From: Fasciolopsis buskii
Taxonomy: Eukaryota; Platyhelminthes; Trematoda; Plagiorchiida; Fasciolidae
Direction of reading: 5' to 3'
DNA length: 64,000 bases
Assembly (NCBI GenBank): GCA_008360955.1
Contig: LUCM01011154.1
Coordinates: 178,717 to 242,716 of the forward strand
Position numbers and translations under genes: made by a program
Notes under the pieces: model-generated
Told to the model about the DNA's origin: nothing
Database searches by the model: none
Seen by the model: only the letters and a program-made list of their open reading frames with translations
Shown here: piece after piece, positions 12,893 to 22,215 of the stretch
How the letters are laid out: every line of letters begins with the position of its first letter
Numbering within the stretch: the stretch's first letter is position 1

Positions 12893-13250
12893 CTATTCTG
12901 TGCAGTTTGATTCAACCGGCCCAAATCCTGAGCCCGGCCCGGTTCTCATCGTCTGGTGGTTTGAAACCAGGTTTGAGTTGAGGCGTTTGGTTTTACTACC
13001 GTGCCATCTACAGGTCATGGAGTGGTGATATCGACCACGTTTGGGTGTTGCACGCCCCATCCTGGTTAGCCCTGTGTCTGTGGCTGATCTGTCGGTCAGC
13101 CGGTTGTTTGGCTTGTTGCCTATACAACTTATCCACCAGCCGACCGACCAGTCGACCGATCGCTTGCGAACCAGCATATCCGGGGCGGAGGGGGGAGCGT
13201 AGCCGACACAGGCTACAACCAGTAGGACACGTCGTGCGTATAATTGTGTA
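12893..13250 (+). repeat. Interspersed repeat, plus-strand copy
   Basis: This is the complete partner of 10994-11383, in the opposite orientation. It carries the same CACGTTTGGGTGTTGCACG, CTGTCGGTCAGCCGG and GGGGCGGAGGGGGGAGCG blocks. After it, to about 13800, comes skewed sequence rich in GTTGGTT, CGACC and GGTCGG words that looks degenerate-repetitive. Overlapping frames of about 130 codons are open on both strands here, as expected from base composition rather than from coding selection. Confidence 0.8.
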
Positions 13251-14506
13251 TGTTCCTGTACGTGTCGGTCGGTCAGACAGTTGGTTTGCTGGTTGTGAAT
13301 TCGCAAAGACGCGTTGCCACTGCTTCAACTCTACCACTGGATCGATGCATGGCTGTGGTTCGACCAAATGTGCGACTGCACCCGGTCGACTGAGGTATTG
13401 TTTGTTTTTCTGTTTGTGTGAGCGCATGAAATATGCTCGCTGTTAGCTGGTGCACGTGTTTGCGTGTCGCGCAACTGGGTGGTTCAACCAACCAGTCGAC
13501 CAATTGAGGGAGGCAGATGGTGTGGTGTGTTGTGGATGTTCCATTGCTGGGTCGCCTCTCGCCGTTCGATAGCGGACGTGCTGGTTGCACGCTTGCGTTT
13601 GTCCGGCAGTTTGTTGATTGCGTGTGACGGTGGCTGGCTTTGTTTGCGCGAATCATCATCGCTGGGGCCGGTCTGTTAGCTGCTTGAACTGGACGAGTTG
13701 GTTACTTGGTCGTTGAGTGACAGGCGAATAGTCCACTGGCTGGTTGACTGAGATCGACCGAGGGTTATATCGATCGGCTTGGGAGTGAGTGACGGACAGG
13801 TAAATACGAGGTCTTGACGTTGCAAGGACCCGTTCCGCGGAGAGATGTCGAATTAACGTCTTTCGACATATCACTAACGCATACTAAGAGTCGGAAACCA
13901 TTTTGCTCGCTACGCCTTGCCGTTTTCCAAGCGACCTGCGTTACACTTTCACCACAGTTAGGCATCCAAGTGCTTTGAGCGCACTTCTACTCTTCCTATT
14001 CCGTCTTACCTCGGTGAAAACATTGTTTGATGTGACTTGACTTGACTTCACGCTATCCTTTTAGTCGAGTCTCTTAGGGGTTGGGATGAACGTCGATTTA
14101 CGATAGCCCACCAACTTTTTGGACCATATTCACATTCGAACAGGCAACCACTTTTGCAGTTTTATTACTTTGAAGTCGCATAAATTTCCAGGTGAACTTC
14201 CAGAGCGCCACTCCTATGATCCGGTCTGAATATATTATTTTGTTGGTCTTCATAGTTTGATTTAATTCGGCCATGTGGTATTCGATCTACAAACATCAAA
14301 TTTATTTTCTCGCGGTCTACGTTCAAATAGTCACTTTAACTGCTTTCTAACTTCATCGTTTGAAAGTATTCATTACACAAATTTACTCCCAGCTCGTCGT
14401 CAGGACACCGGTGGACCGCCGAACAGCTGTTTCATCCTTTTCACGAAAATTTTCACCATGTGTTTTAAACACTCATATTATCATTAAGAAATTATGAGAA
14501 CACTTG

Positions 14507-14620
14507 TAGCCGTTTCACCCTTGTTAAGAATCACCATCAGTGCATATGGGATGCGAACCAGGGACGAACGATTGAGTAGGACGCCTTAGCCATTGCGTTG
14601 TTGGGCAGCGATCGACTTCT
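14507..14620 (-). repeat. Second tRNA-like repeat, candidate SINE
   Basis: On the minus strand a TGGCTAAGGCG block (A-box-like) is followed 33 bases later by GGTTCGCATCCC (B-box-like). The far end, GTTTCACCCTTGTTAAGAA, is echoed at 14792-14834 and near 22849-22880. The box spacing is shorter than in a real tRNA, and no cloverleaf forms by eye, so this is more likely a tRNA-derived repeat than a tRNA gene. It is distinct from the main SINE family. Confidence 0.35.
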
Positions 14621-14841
14621 ACCGATAGATGGTTAGTCTCCAGGTAACCTAAGCACGACGACGGCTTTGGATATAACCTACAGATCTTGATTACTTGGTG
14701 TGTTAGTTGTAGGAGATTATGTTTTCATGAGATCATTCATTATGTGATACCAACGCTCAGCTGACCATTTAGAAACTATAGAATCGCTATACAGCGGTTT
14801 CACACTTATTGAGAGCTATCGTCAGTGCATGCACACAACCC

Positions 14842-14904
14842 TTGTTGTTGTTGTTGTTGTTGTTGCTTGTGTTGCTGTTGCTGTTGCTGTTGTTGGTGTT
14901 GGTG
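14842..14904. repeat. GTT/GCT trinucleotide microsatellite
   Basis: A (GTT)n tract grades into GCTGTT units. On the minus strand it reads as a poly-glutamine run inside a 149 codon open frame, but that frame also crosses the adjacent SINE and is not credible as a gene. Confidence 0.85.
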
Positions 14905-14975
14905 ATGCTCTTTGGTGCCGCCTGGTGAATAACCACATGTGATATTTAATCTCTTACTATCTACGCTGACTTTTC

Positions 14976-15167
14976 GGCCGGCGGTGGCCAAATGGATAAG
15001 GTTGTGGCGTTTGGACGTGAAGGTCGCGGGTTCGAATCCTCCCATCACCGGTCGGCTTCCCCACCTGGCAGCCCTTTGTCGGCTGCAGCCCCCTGCCTGA
15101 AAAATGGTGTGTGTTGTTATTTCGCTAATAGAAAGGAAGTAAAAAGTAAAAAAAGGCAAAAAAAGAT
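14976..15167 (+). mobile_element. tRNA-derived SINE, well-preserved copy
   Basis: The head has TGGCCAAATGG (A box) and, 44 bases after its start, GGTTCGAATCC (perfect B box), the spacing expected of an internal RNA polymerase III promoter. GGTG near the head can pair with CACC of CCCATCACC just after the B box, as a tRNA acceptor would. A tRNA-unrelated body follows (GGCTTCCCCACCTGGCAGCC, then GGCTGCAGCC), and the element ends in an A-rich tail with G interruptions. This is the classical SINE layout. It has no coding capacity and would need a LINE in trans. Confidence 0.8.
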
Positions 15168-16815
15168 TGACTAACATTGGTCGGTGCATTTGCCAAGTGT
15201 AGCCGTTTACAGCTAAACCACAGTGATTCCCCGTGTTCGTCGCATGAGGCTTCAACGTGGTTCGATAAGAAGCTCATCGCTGGAACTGTACGGCAACGAA
15301 CGTGTATACCTAACCCTGACCGTATTTGCTGAGTTATCAGCGTGATGACCGCCGGGGATCCAGTCATTCAATTTCTTCATTTCCGCACCGAATCCAGTAT
15401 GTGCAGAAAGTTAAGCTATGATTGACTTATGTTTCCGTCGATGTTTTGGCCTAACACATCCCGTCCGATCATGTACACATCGAATAAGTCCGGCAAACAT
15501 GGCATTACGTTTTATATACTAGTGATGAACTAGACAAATCGGTTGCATAATATAATAGGCCAAATACGAACTTGTGAACGAGAACGAAAAATTGAAACAC
15601 GTTGGGTGCGGAAGCAACCGTACTCAAGACTACATGATTGATAGACATCCGGTATGGCATTACAATGGGCAACTTTTTCCAAGTCCAAGGTTTGCAAGCT
15701 TGGTGGGCGGTGCGATTCAAATGCTGTCCTAATTAGATCGAGTTAGACTGGCGGAATTCGGTCCACGAAATTCTCCACTAAGACAGTTGGAAATTCTGGG
15801 ATACGTGGATAAATGCCGGACTCAGTGGCTTTCTTGCATTCAAAACATTTCCGCCTCTCTATAGTCGTTCTGTTTCATGGTCCTTTAATTTTGTTCCTGC
15901 TTTTACTTCTAATCCGTACTGCGAGATAGCAACCGAAAAAGGAGCACGTTAGCACAGGATCAACAGTTGTGCATACTGCAACGAACTGATGAGATCCAAC
16001 TGTCAAAACCTTCCGGCGGAGTTTGGAAGAAGATTCAACGGAACTTAGGAAATAGCAAGTTCTGTTGTTCAGAAGACCAACGGCTTGTCCGTTTACAAAG
16101 TGAAAAACGAGAAGTAATCACTTTGACCTCTACCTTACACCGAAGTCCAATCTTGGAAGAAAAAAAGCGAGGATAAACGGTCCATCGTTTCATGTCAAAA
16201 CCAAAGCAAGTACGGTGTCAACATTAGATTGTGACTGCATGGACAGATCAACCAAATGTTATAAGGAAGCCTTAGGAATGCAAATTAAGAAAAAGCATTT
16301 CATTAAAGAGCATGACCATGGACTGAAGGAACCGCTTACCGAGACAATACGGTCCAACCTTTCCTTATTGGGACCAGAACACGATGCTTACCATAAAAGA
16401 AGTAGTGAAACCTGAAACCACACCAACATTGTCACACTTCTCGTGAGGGGGTATTTTGTGGACCATTTCGTTCAGTTAGTGAAGAAAATCTGTAGTCCAC
16501 AGTGCAACCTGGGCAAAATATACTGTCCTTTGTGACGACATACCCCACCATTTTCCAACTTTAGGATAACTTCGAAACGATCAGCTGATTGTGGAATGGG
16601 ACAAATTAAGACGAAAAATGCGCGTTGTGGTGTCACCCAAACTCACTTCCAGGTATGAGTTCTGTTCTGTATGGAGTTTAAAGACTGATTGGTAAGCACT
16701 GGCGGCGCCCTTTGACTGGCTGCGCTACAATTCTGTCACCGTTATTTCGTTGAATTTATGCCGGATATTTAGTTCGATTATGGTCCCTGTTCGCCGCTAA
16801 AATCGATCGGAACCA
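15168..16815. other. Unassigned stretch, possibly LINE 5' end at right
   Basis: No supported gene. The part from about 16600 onward may belong to the 5' region of the LINE starting at 16816, but I cannot set its boundary from one copy. Confidence 0.4.
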
Positions 16816-17925
16816 TTGTTGTTTACAAACTGTATTGTTTCTCAATATGGACTGGGATTACGCATTGCTGCACCTCGAAGATCTTCTCGTTCATCTAAAA
16901 GAGGCACTTGTGCTGGCTGGCAGTCATCTCTTAAATGCACCCTTCCAGCCAAGATGTCCAGCCCGGCATTGTTGGGTACCAACATCCGTTCTCTGTTTAC
17001 GAAAATGTCGGATCTATCCCTCGCACTTCAATCACCGATTCATGTTCACACGTGTGTCATCTGAAAACAGGAATCGTGGCTGAACCCTGATATTGCTGAT
17101 TCACTCGTGCCGATAGACAGCTTCAGACTCCATCCGTAGGACAGAGTTTCGGACAAGAAGAAGACTGGAGGCACTGTGGCAACTTGCATGAAATCCTTCT
17201 GGTGTGACAAGCGCGAAGTTGTTTATACGTATTCGCTAGACGGAATTGACTTTCAAGTGACTCAGTGTCATCCTAGGTTTTCTCGCTAAACCAGTACAAA
17301 CACAACGAACCTATATATTGCCACTTTTAGCTCGCAACACAATATCGCATCTGTTTTCGACTCTTTTGTAGCATTCGTTCTTCCTCTTCTTGAGGATAAT
17401 GTGCATATTGTTGCGAGTGATTTCAATCATGCATCCACTCTACCACTGGCTGTGTTTGATTTGACTGATCTCTGCGTTTCTCCCACCAGAGACGGTTCCA
17501 TTTTCGACAGGGTTATTACCAACCACCCTGATTTATTTTCTCTGAAACTGCGTGCTTCAATATCAATTAGTGATCATTGTTTGCTTCTGTTAAGGCCCAA
17601 GATATGCTCTAGGTCAGCCTTTCATTCTTTCAGGCAAACAAATCAAATCCGAGTGCATCTCCGTAACTTTTCACACAACAGCCTTATTCTTCTTCTTCTT
17701 TAGAAATCCCTTTCGCTCGCAACTACCCGTTTCGCTTTTGGACCCCTGCCCAATGACAATGTCAAACTTTTCACAGAGTCGGCCAACACAATCTTTGATA
17801 TCTGCTGTCCCTTAGACATACTATTCGTCTCAAATGGCCGTATCTCCAGCCAGAAAGAGAAATTTCTAAGAAGACGCAAGCAGTACTTCTACACACATGC
17901 GGTATGTTTTCACCCTAATAAAGGC
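16816..17925 (+). pseudogene. LINE apurinic-type endonuclease (EEP fold), with stops
   Basis: One reading frame runs through the endonuclease and into the linker, interrupted only by stops at 17062, 17137, 17287 and 17701. Recognisable landmarks are NIRSLFTKMSDL near the start, ESWLNPDIADS (the Glu motif, TETWL in relatives), KKTGGTVA (usually KKGGGVA), ASDFNHAS (GDFN-type motif) and SISDHCLL (the SDH motif). In related LINEs this domain nicks the target DNA to prime reverse transcription. Because stops rather than indels dominate, the copy seems to have decayed mainly by point mutation. The first ~50 codons are not recognisable as domain. Confidence 0.8.
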
Positions 17926-18233
17926 TGAAATCAAACGCATCGACAATACATTCGCCAGTCAACTGTTGACTGGTAACAACAACCGATTCCTACGGCAGGG
18001 CATTCGACGGTTGCGTGAAAAGAAAAATAAACGTGACATCTTCTGCAGCTGTTGACAGCATCAACCATGCGTTCATCCATCCTTCCACTTATACTCCAGT
18101 CATATTTGGACAGGGTGATCATATGACAGTTACATGTCTTTCTAGGGAATAGGTGCTCGACCTCCTGCAAACCACAAATTACCACAGGGGTTGATCCTGA
18201 CAGTCTGTCCTCGGCTTTTGTAGGCATGACGCT

Positions 18234-18796
18234 GTGGCTCTGATCGATGGATTTACTTCCCTGATTAACTGGTCATTAAGCTTGCCTTCTATCCCTGACT
18301 GCTGGAGACCCAGTACTATTATTCGCATCCCAAAATCTAGCGGTTCTACTGCTTTAGCAAAACGTTTTCGCCCCATCGCCTTAACGTCTTCTGGTCTCCA
18401 ACTGACAGAGCGTGTTACACTCAAGCGTCTATGTTATTCTATGTATCCTCCTGACCACCGCTTTCAGTCTGCCAATAGATCTCTCAGGTCCACTCTAGAC
18501 ATTGTCGCTTCCCTCATCCACCACATTTGTAAGTGCTTAAATGCATCAATGAAATCTGTGTGTTGCTCCCTTCTGGACTATTCGTCGGTGCTTGATTCGG
18601 TCCCATGGTCTCTTCCAATTCACAAACTGGAAACATTTGATTGTCGTACGCCTTTATTAGCATGACTATCTGATTGCTTTAGTAACTAAACCCAGTGCAC
18701 ACGAATGGACGGCAAAGCTTCAAAACCGTTGATTAACAACTCAGGAGTGCTTCAGGGTGCTGTTCTTTCACCATTTCTCTTCTCCACTTATATATG
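18234..18796 (+). pseudogene. LINE reverse transcriptase, N-terminal half
   Basis: An open frame of 143 codons (to 18665), then a further stretch, shows RT fingers/palm landmarks: IIRIPKSSGST, RPIALTSSGLQLTERV (the RPISL block), FQSANRSLRSTLDIV (the QxGF..RSC block) and LLDYSSVLDSVPW (D..SAFDSVP, holding the first catalytic Asp). GVLQGAVLSPFLF follows in a second segment. The two remaining catalytic Asp residues are absent because the copy ends at 18796. It is closest to CR1/jockey-type RTs. Confidence 0.85.
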
Positions 18797-21280
18797 TAAG
18801 TACACCATGCACCAAAAATCATAGGGACACCGAAACCACATCGGTGAAGAAAAGAAGGACTGGCAAACTGGGATAGAATGAAAAAATACTACATTCAGGA
18901 ACGCAGCCAAATTTGGTGATATACAGATATAGGGATAGTGGACTACTGGTAGGAGTTTGCGCAAATAATTAAGGTACAGATTGTCATTTTCGTTCCAAAG
19001 GTTCTTGGCACCCTTTCTGCGCACTAGTGGTTAGTATGTTACAAATCACAATGCTGAGGTACCGAACCTCTGCGTTCGAGGCAGCCCTTCGTTTAGCATG
19101 GAAGATCTAATGAAGTTCATAGTCAATTTATTCACTCGGAGATGAATACTTTGCTACCATATAGTACAACAACAACAGTGACAAGGACAAAAATGGTGAC
19201 ATGGACCAGAAAAATACATGTTCGAATAAGCCAATTTTTCATCTCCCTAATTACTACGTCCGGATTGCTGAGAAATCGGACAATGCAGAGACCTGTAGGC
19301 AATCTTTAACTAGTGGTACAAGCAAAAATGCTTTTGCCGGGATCTGAAAGATGTTCCAACGCGTTCACTATGATCAGGATGAAGTGATTCGAGAGATAAT
19401 GGGATATTTTTGCAGAAAACCTTTTTCAAGCAAGATGGCGGTAAAAAAATTATACTTTGGTCGCACCGGAGTCCATTTTTACCAAGATAAATGTCTAACA
19501 GACATGAAAATACGTTCGAATTTATCCACACAGTTAAATCTGAGAAGGAAGAGAGCAGCATAAGTCACGATAGTATGATGATACAAGCAAATCCAAAACG
19601 ACTACTTAGATGAAAAGAAAACGGAGATAATTTTTGGCTGAAAGTCCGACAAAACTGTCAACGGGCAAAAAGTAATATTTTCGACTTTTTAAATTTCCAG
19701 ATTGTGCTCTTCCTTTCATTGCAAACGATTGTGATCGTGTGGTGTTTTTGTTCTCACATGAGGGGTCAGTATGCAGACGTCGGGATGCGGAACACTACAC
19801 ATGTTCCCGTGTATCATGTGTCACTTTTTAGGAGCGCGAGATAGGAAGAGATCCGTCGTATTGTAATGATAATGTGCAACACCTATATGTCACATGTAAA
19901 CAAATACTCCATGCCTGCGACTGCAATCTGCCGGTTACGTACACCAAAGAAATTAACGCACCATATGCAGACAAGCTAATTGGGTAAATAACACAAATGC
20001 TGAGTGCGATAGAGCGTCGGATTATGGTGGAGGAAAAATCAGTTATGAGAAACTTGATAAATGCTTCTGTGTTCGGATATTTCAGCAATTCAGTACTTGT
20101 GCGAGCATGAAGTATGCCAATACTGACCGATCAATCATAAACTGAATTAAAATCAAGATCGATAGTTCGATGCACTTTCACTTCCATCAAGTAGGATGAT
20201 AATTACGAATAAGTCTGACACTCTTCCGAAATAAGAGTGAAAATAGCATAGTATTATTCTATAAATGGTCCAGAGGGGAACACACTTATCTTTTCTCCTC
20301 ATACACTTATGGATACTGTCCTAATATTTACGAACAAATCAGTTCCTTTAAGTTGGTACTTCTATGTGAGTCCCACTTAACATTTGAAAACATTTTTGTT
20401 TTTATTCCAAATCTAGATTGTTCTTCTTTTGATATCAAAACTCAACGAATCATTAAAAAACTATGGTGGCTCCGTGTCGCCGATGGATGAAAAGGGTGCG
20501 CAGTGCTACACGAGTTTCCCAGTGGTGGTTCGAAGGTTGATATGGTATAATGAATAAATAGTCTATGAGTGACTACAAAATCATGCTGACGGCATATGCA
20601 AGCACGTGAAAAATGTACACAGAAAAGTGTATCCGGCCGAACTCAAGGATATGGGGCCAAAAATTGCTCTCTATTAGAACACCAGATTCCAGTAGGTGCT
20701 GGTATGTATGCTCGAATGTGGGGGTAACGCTTCTCGTCGAGTGATTTGGGTTGATTGCTCTCGGCGTCACATGGTGTGACCAGATAACTTGAGTGAGTCG
20801 ATTTTATCTTGCATCGGAGTGGTTGGGACCTGGTGGGACTTCAAGTTGGCACACAGATAAATCATATGCTGAGTAGGCGCCCGTACTAGCATCCAGTTTG
20901 AGAGAAATTCGCTTATACACTTTCGGGCAAGTGACAACCAGGACGTGAAACAGAAAAACATCGATGCAGCTCTGAAACAGTCATTTTAAGGAAAAAACAG
21001 ACATCTAACGGCCTAGTAAGATGAGGAAAGCAGAAATATCCATGCCGCGTTTGTTGACAGTTACTTTCTTCGCATAGGGATAAATGGACAAAGTTACTCC
21101 GAAAGCAAACAACCGGCTTCGAAGTTACTTCCGTTCGTCAGGAATGCCTGCCCAGTACTCTCCTGTCTTTGGGACGAGCTGTCATGTGGTTTTATCTTGA
21201 TTCATCATTCGTACACGTTCATAAATGTTCGCATGAGATTCTAGCGCCCATTTAAGAAGGCACTATACAAGCTTCTCTTA
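18797..21280. other. Unassigned stretch
   Basis: About 2.5 kb of sequence I cannot assign. It starts abruptly where the LINE RT breaks off, so the left edge is either a deletion junction or the edge of a later insertion. Open frames are all short. Confidence 0.45.
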
Positions 21281-21463
21281 CTTTTTTGTCTTTTAATTCC
21301 TTTATTAGTGAAATAACAACAGTGTACATCATTTTTCAGGAATGGGCCGCGGCCAACACAGGGCTGCCAAGTGGGGAAGTTGACCGGTGATGAGAGGATT
21401 CGAACCCGCGACTTTCACGCCCAAACGCCACGGCCTTATCCCCTTGGCCATCACCGACTTCGG
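21281..21463 (-). mobile_element. tRNA-derived SINE, best tRNA-like head
   Basis: On the minus strand the head runs about 70 bases from GGTGATG to CATCACC, which are perfect 7-base complements. Inside it are TGGCCAAGGGG (A box) and GGTTCGAATCC (B box). The body has CTTCCCCACTTGGCAGCCCTG and GGCCGCGGCCCA, and the tail is A-rich, read here as T-rich at 21281-21305. This copy retains the tRNA origin more clearly than any other in the window. The anticodon arm is not convincing, so this is a SINE, not a functional tRNA gene. Confidence 0.8.
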
Positions 21464-21800
21464 AATAATTGGACAGCAAAGTATCATATACACATTCGTG
21501 AACAGCGGCAGTAACCTCGAAGCCGGTCGTGTGCTTCCTGAGAATTTTTTCCGCCCATCCTCATGGGGAACATACTGCCGGCAACACAAATACACTTTTT
21601 CACCTCGTGTCCCCTTTCTGAAGGTTAGGTCTTCCTGACAGACGAAAAAATTGAGACTAATAATCGTCTGGGTCTTATATGGGTTCATCATTCATGCGTC
21701 CTCCCAGCCATCCATGAGCTTCGTAAGTCTACAAATGATGGTTGAGAAGCTAGATCCAACTTTATGAACGTGAAGAAGCTTACGTGCTCTTTGCAGGCAA

Positions 21801-21970
21801 TAGGCGGTGTACAATCGGTCAACATTGTGGCATTTCAACTTGAAGGTCGAGGGTTTAACTACTCTTACTGCCGGTCAACTTCCTCACTTGACAGTCGTTT
21901 GTCAGTTGCGATCCACTCCATGAAGATGACGTACAGTTTTGCTTCTGTAATAAAAGAATTAAAAAATAAC
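21801..21970 (+). mobile_element. tRNA-derived SINE, degenerate copy
   Basis: Follows the family blocks in order (GGCGGTG head, CATTTCAACTTGAAGGTCG, AGGGTTTAACTAC where the B box should be, CAACTTCCTCACTTGACAG, then TAATAAAAGAATTAAAAAA as tail). The B box has lost its GTTCGA core. It lies ~340 bases from the opposed copy at 21281-21463, and its tail ends 30 bases before the diverged repeat at 22001. Confidence 0.65.
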
Positions 21971-22000
21971 TTAAATTTTCCTTTACAGTAGCGGAAAAAC

Positions 22001-22215
22001 TGATCGTGCAAATCCCCAGGTTAAATGCCTAGTCTTCGAAAACGATGGCGCACGTTCCCACTGGAGGAGAATGGTTCCAATAATGCTGGAGGATTAGGTT
22101 CACTTCCCTGGCCGTTTAAGTTTAGGTATTTCTACCCATACGGAAATACTTGGGTACGACGTAAAAAAGACTATGCTGATGGAGAAATTACCAAGTTTGC
22201 ATTAACACCTTAAGC
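22001..22215 (+). repeat. Diverged interspersed repeat, copy 2 of 2
   Basis: Partner of 1253-1475. The two copies stay collinear over about 200 bases with only small indels, too long and ordered for chance. It contains a 62 codon open frame with KKDYADGEI that parallels KKDYAGWEF in copy 1. I do not know the family. Confidence 0.5.

Larger units (their letters stand above)
16816..18796 (+). mobile_element. CR1/jockey-like LINE fragment (EN plus partial RT)
   Basis: The order is endonuclease (16816-17703), linker (17704-18230) and reverse transcriptase N-terminal half (18234-18796), all on the plus strand. This is the normal domain order of LINE ORF2. The RT ends after the GVLQGAVLSPFLFSTYI block, just before the catalytic FADD box should appear; the sequence beyond 18796 is unrelated. 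The linker shifts frame once near 17921, and the RT lies in a third frame. The element is therefore a dead, 3'-truncated copy. No target-site duplication or tail can be identified because the true 3' end is missing. Confidence 0.85.

Noticed and set aside
12893..13427. Overlapping 130-140 codon frames on both strands
   Set aside because: They lie in a GC-rich repeat present in two copies, are open in several frames at once and show no family features.
14806..15255. Minus-strand 149 codon frame with a poly-Gln tract
   Set aside because: It is produced by the GTT/GCT microsatellite and then runs antisense through a SINE. No domain, no independent support.
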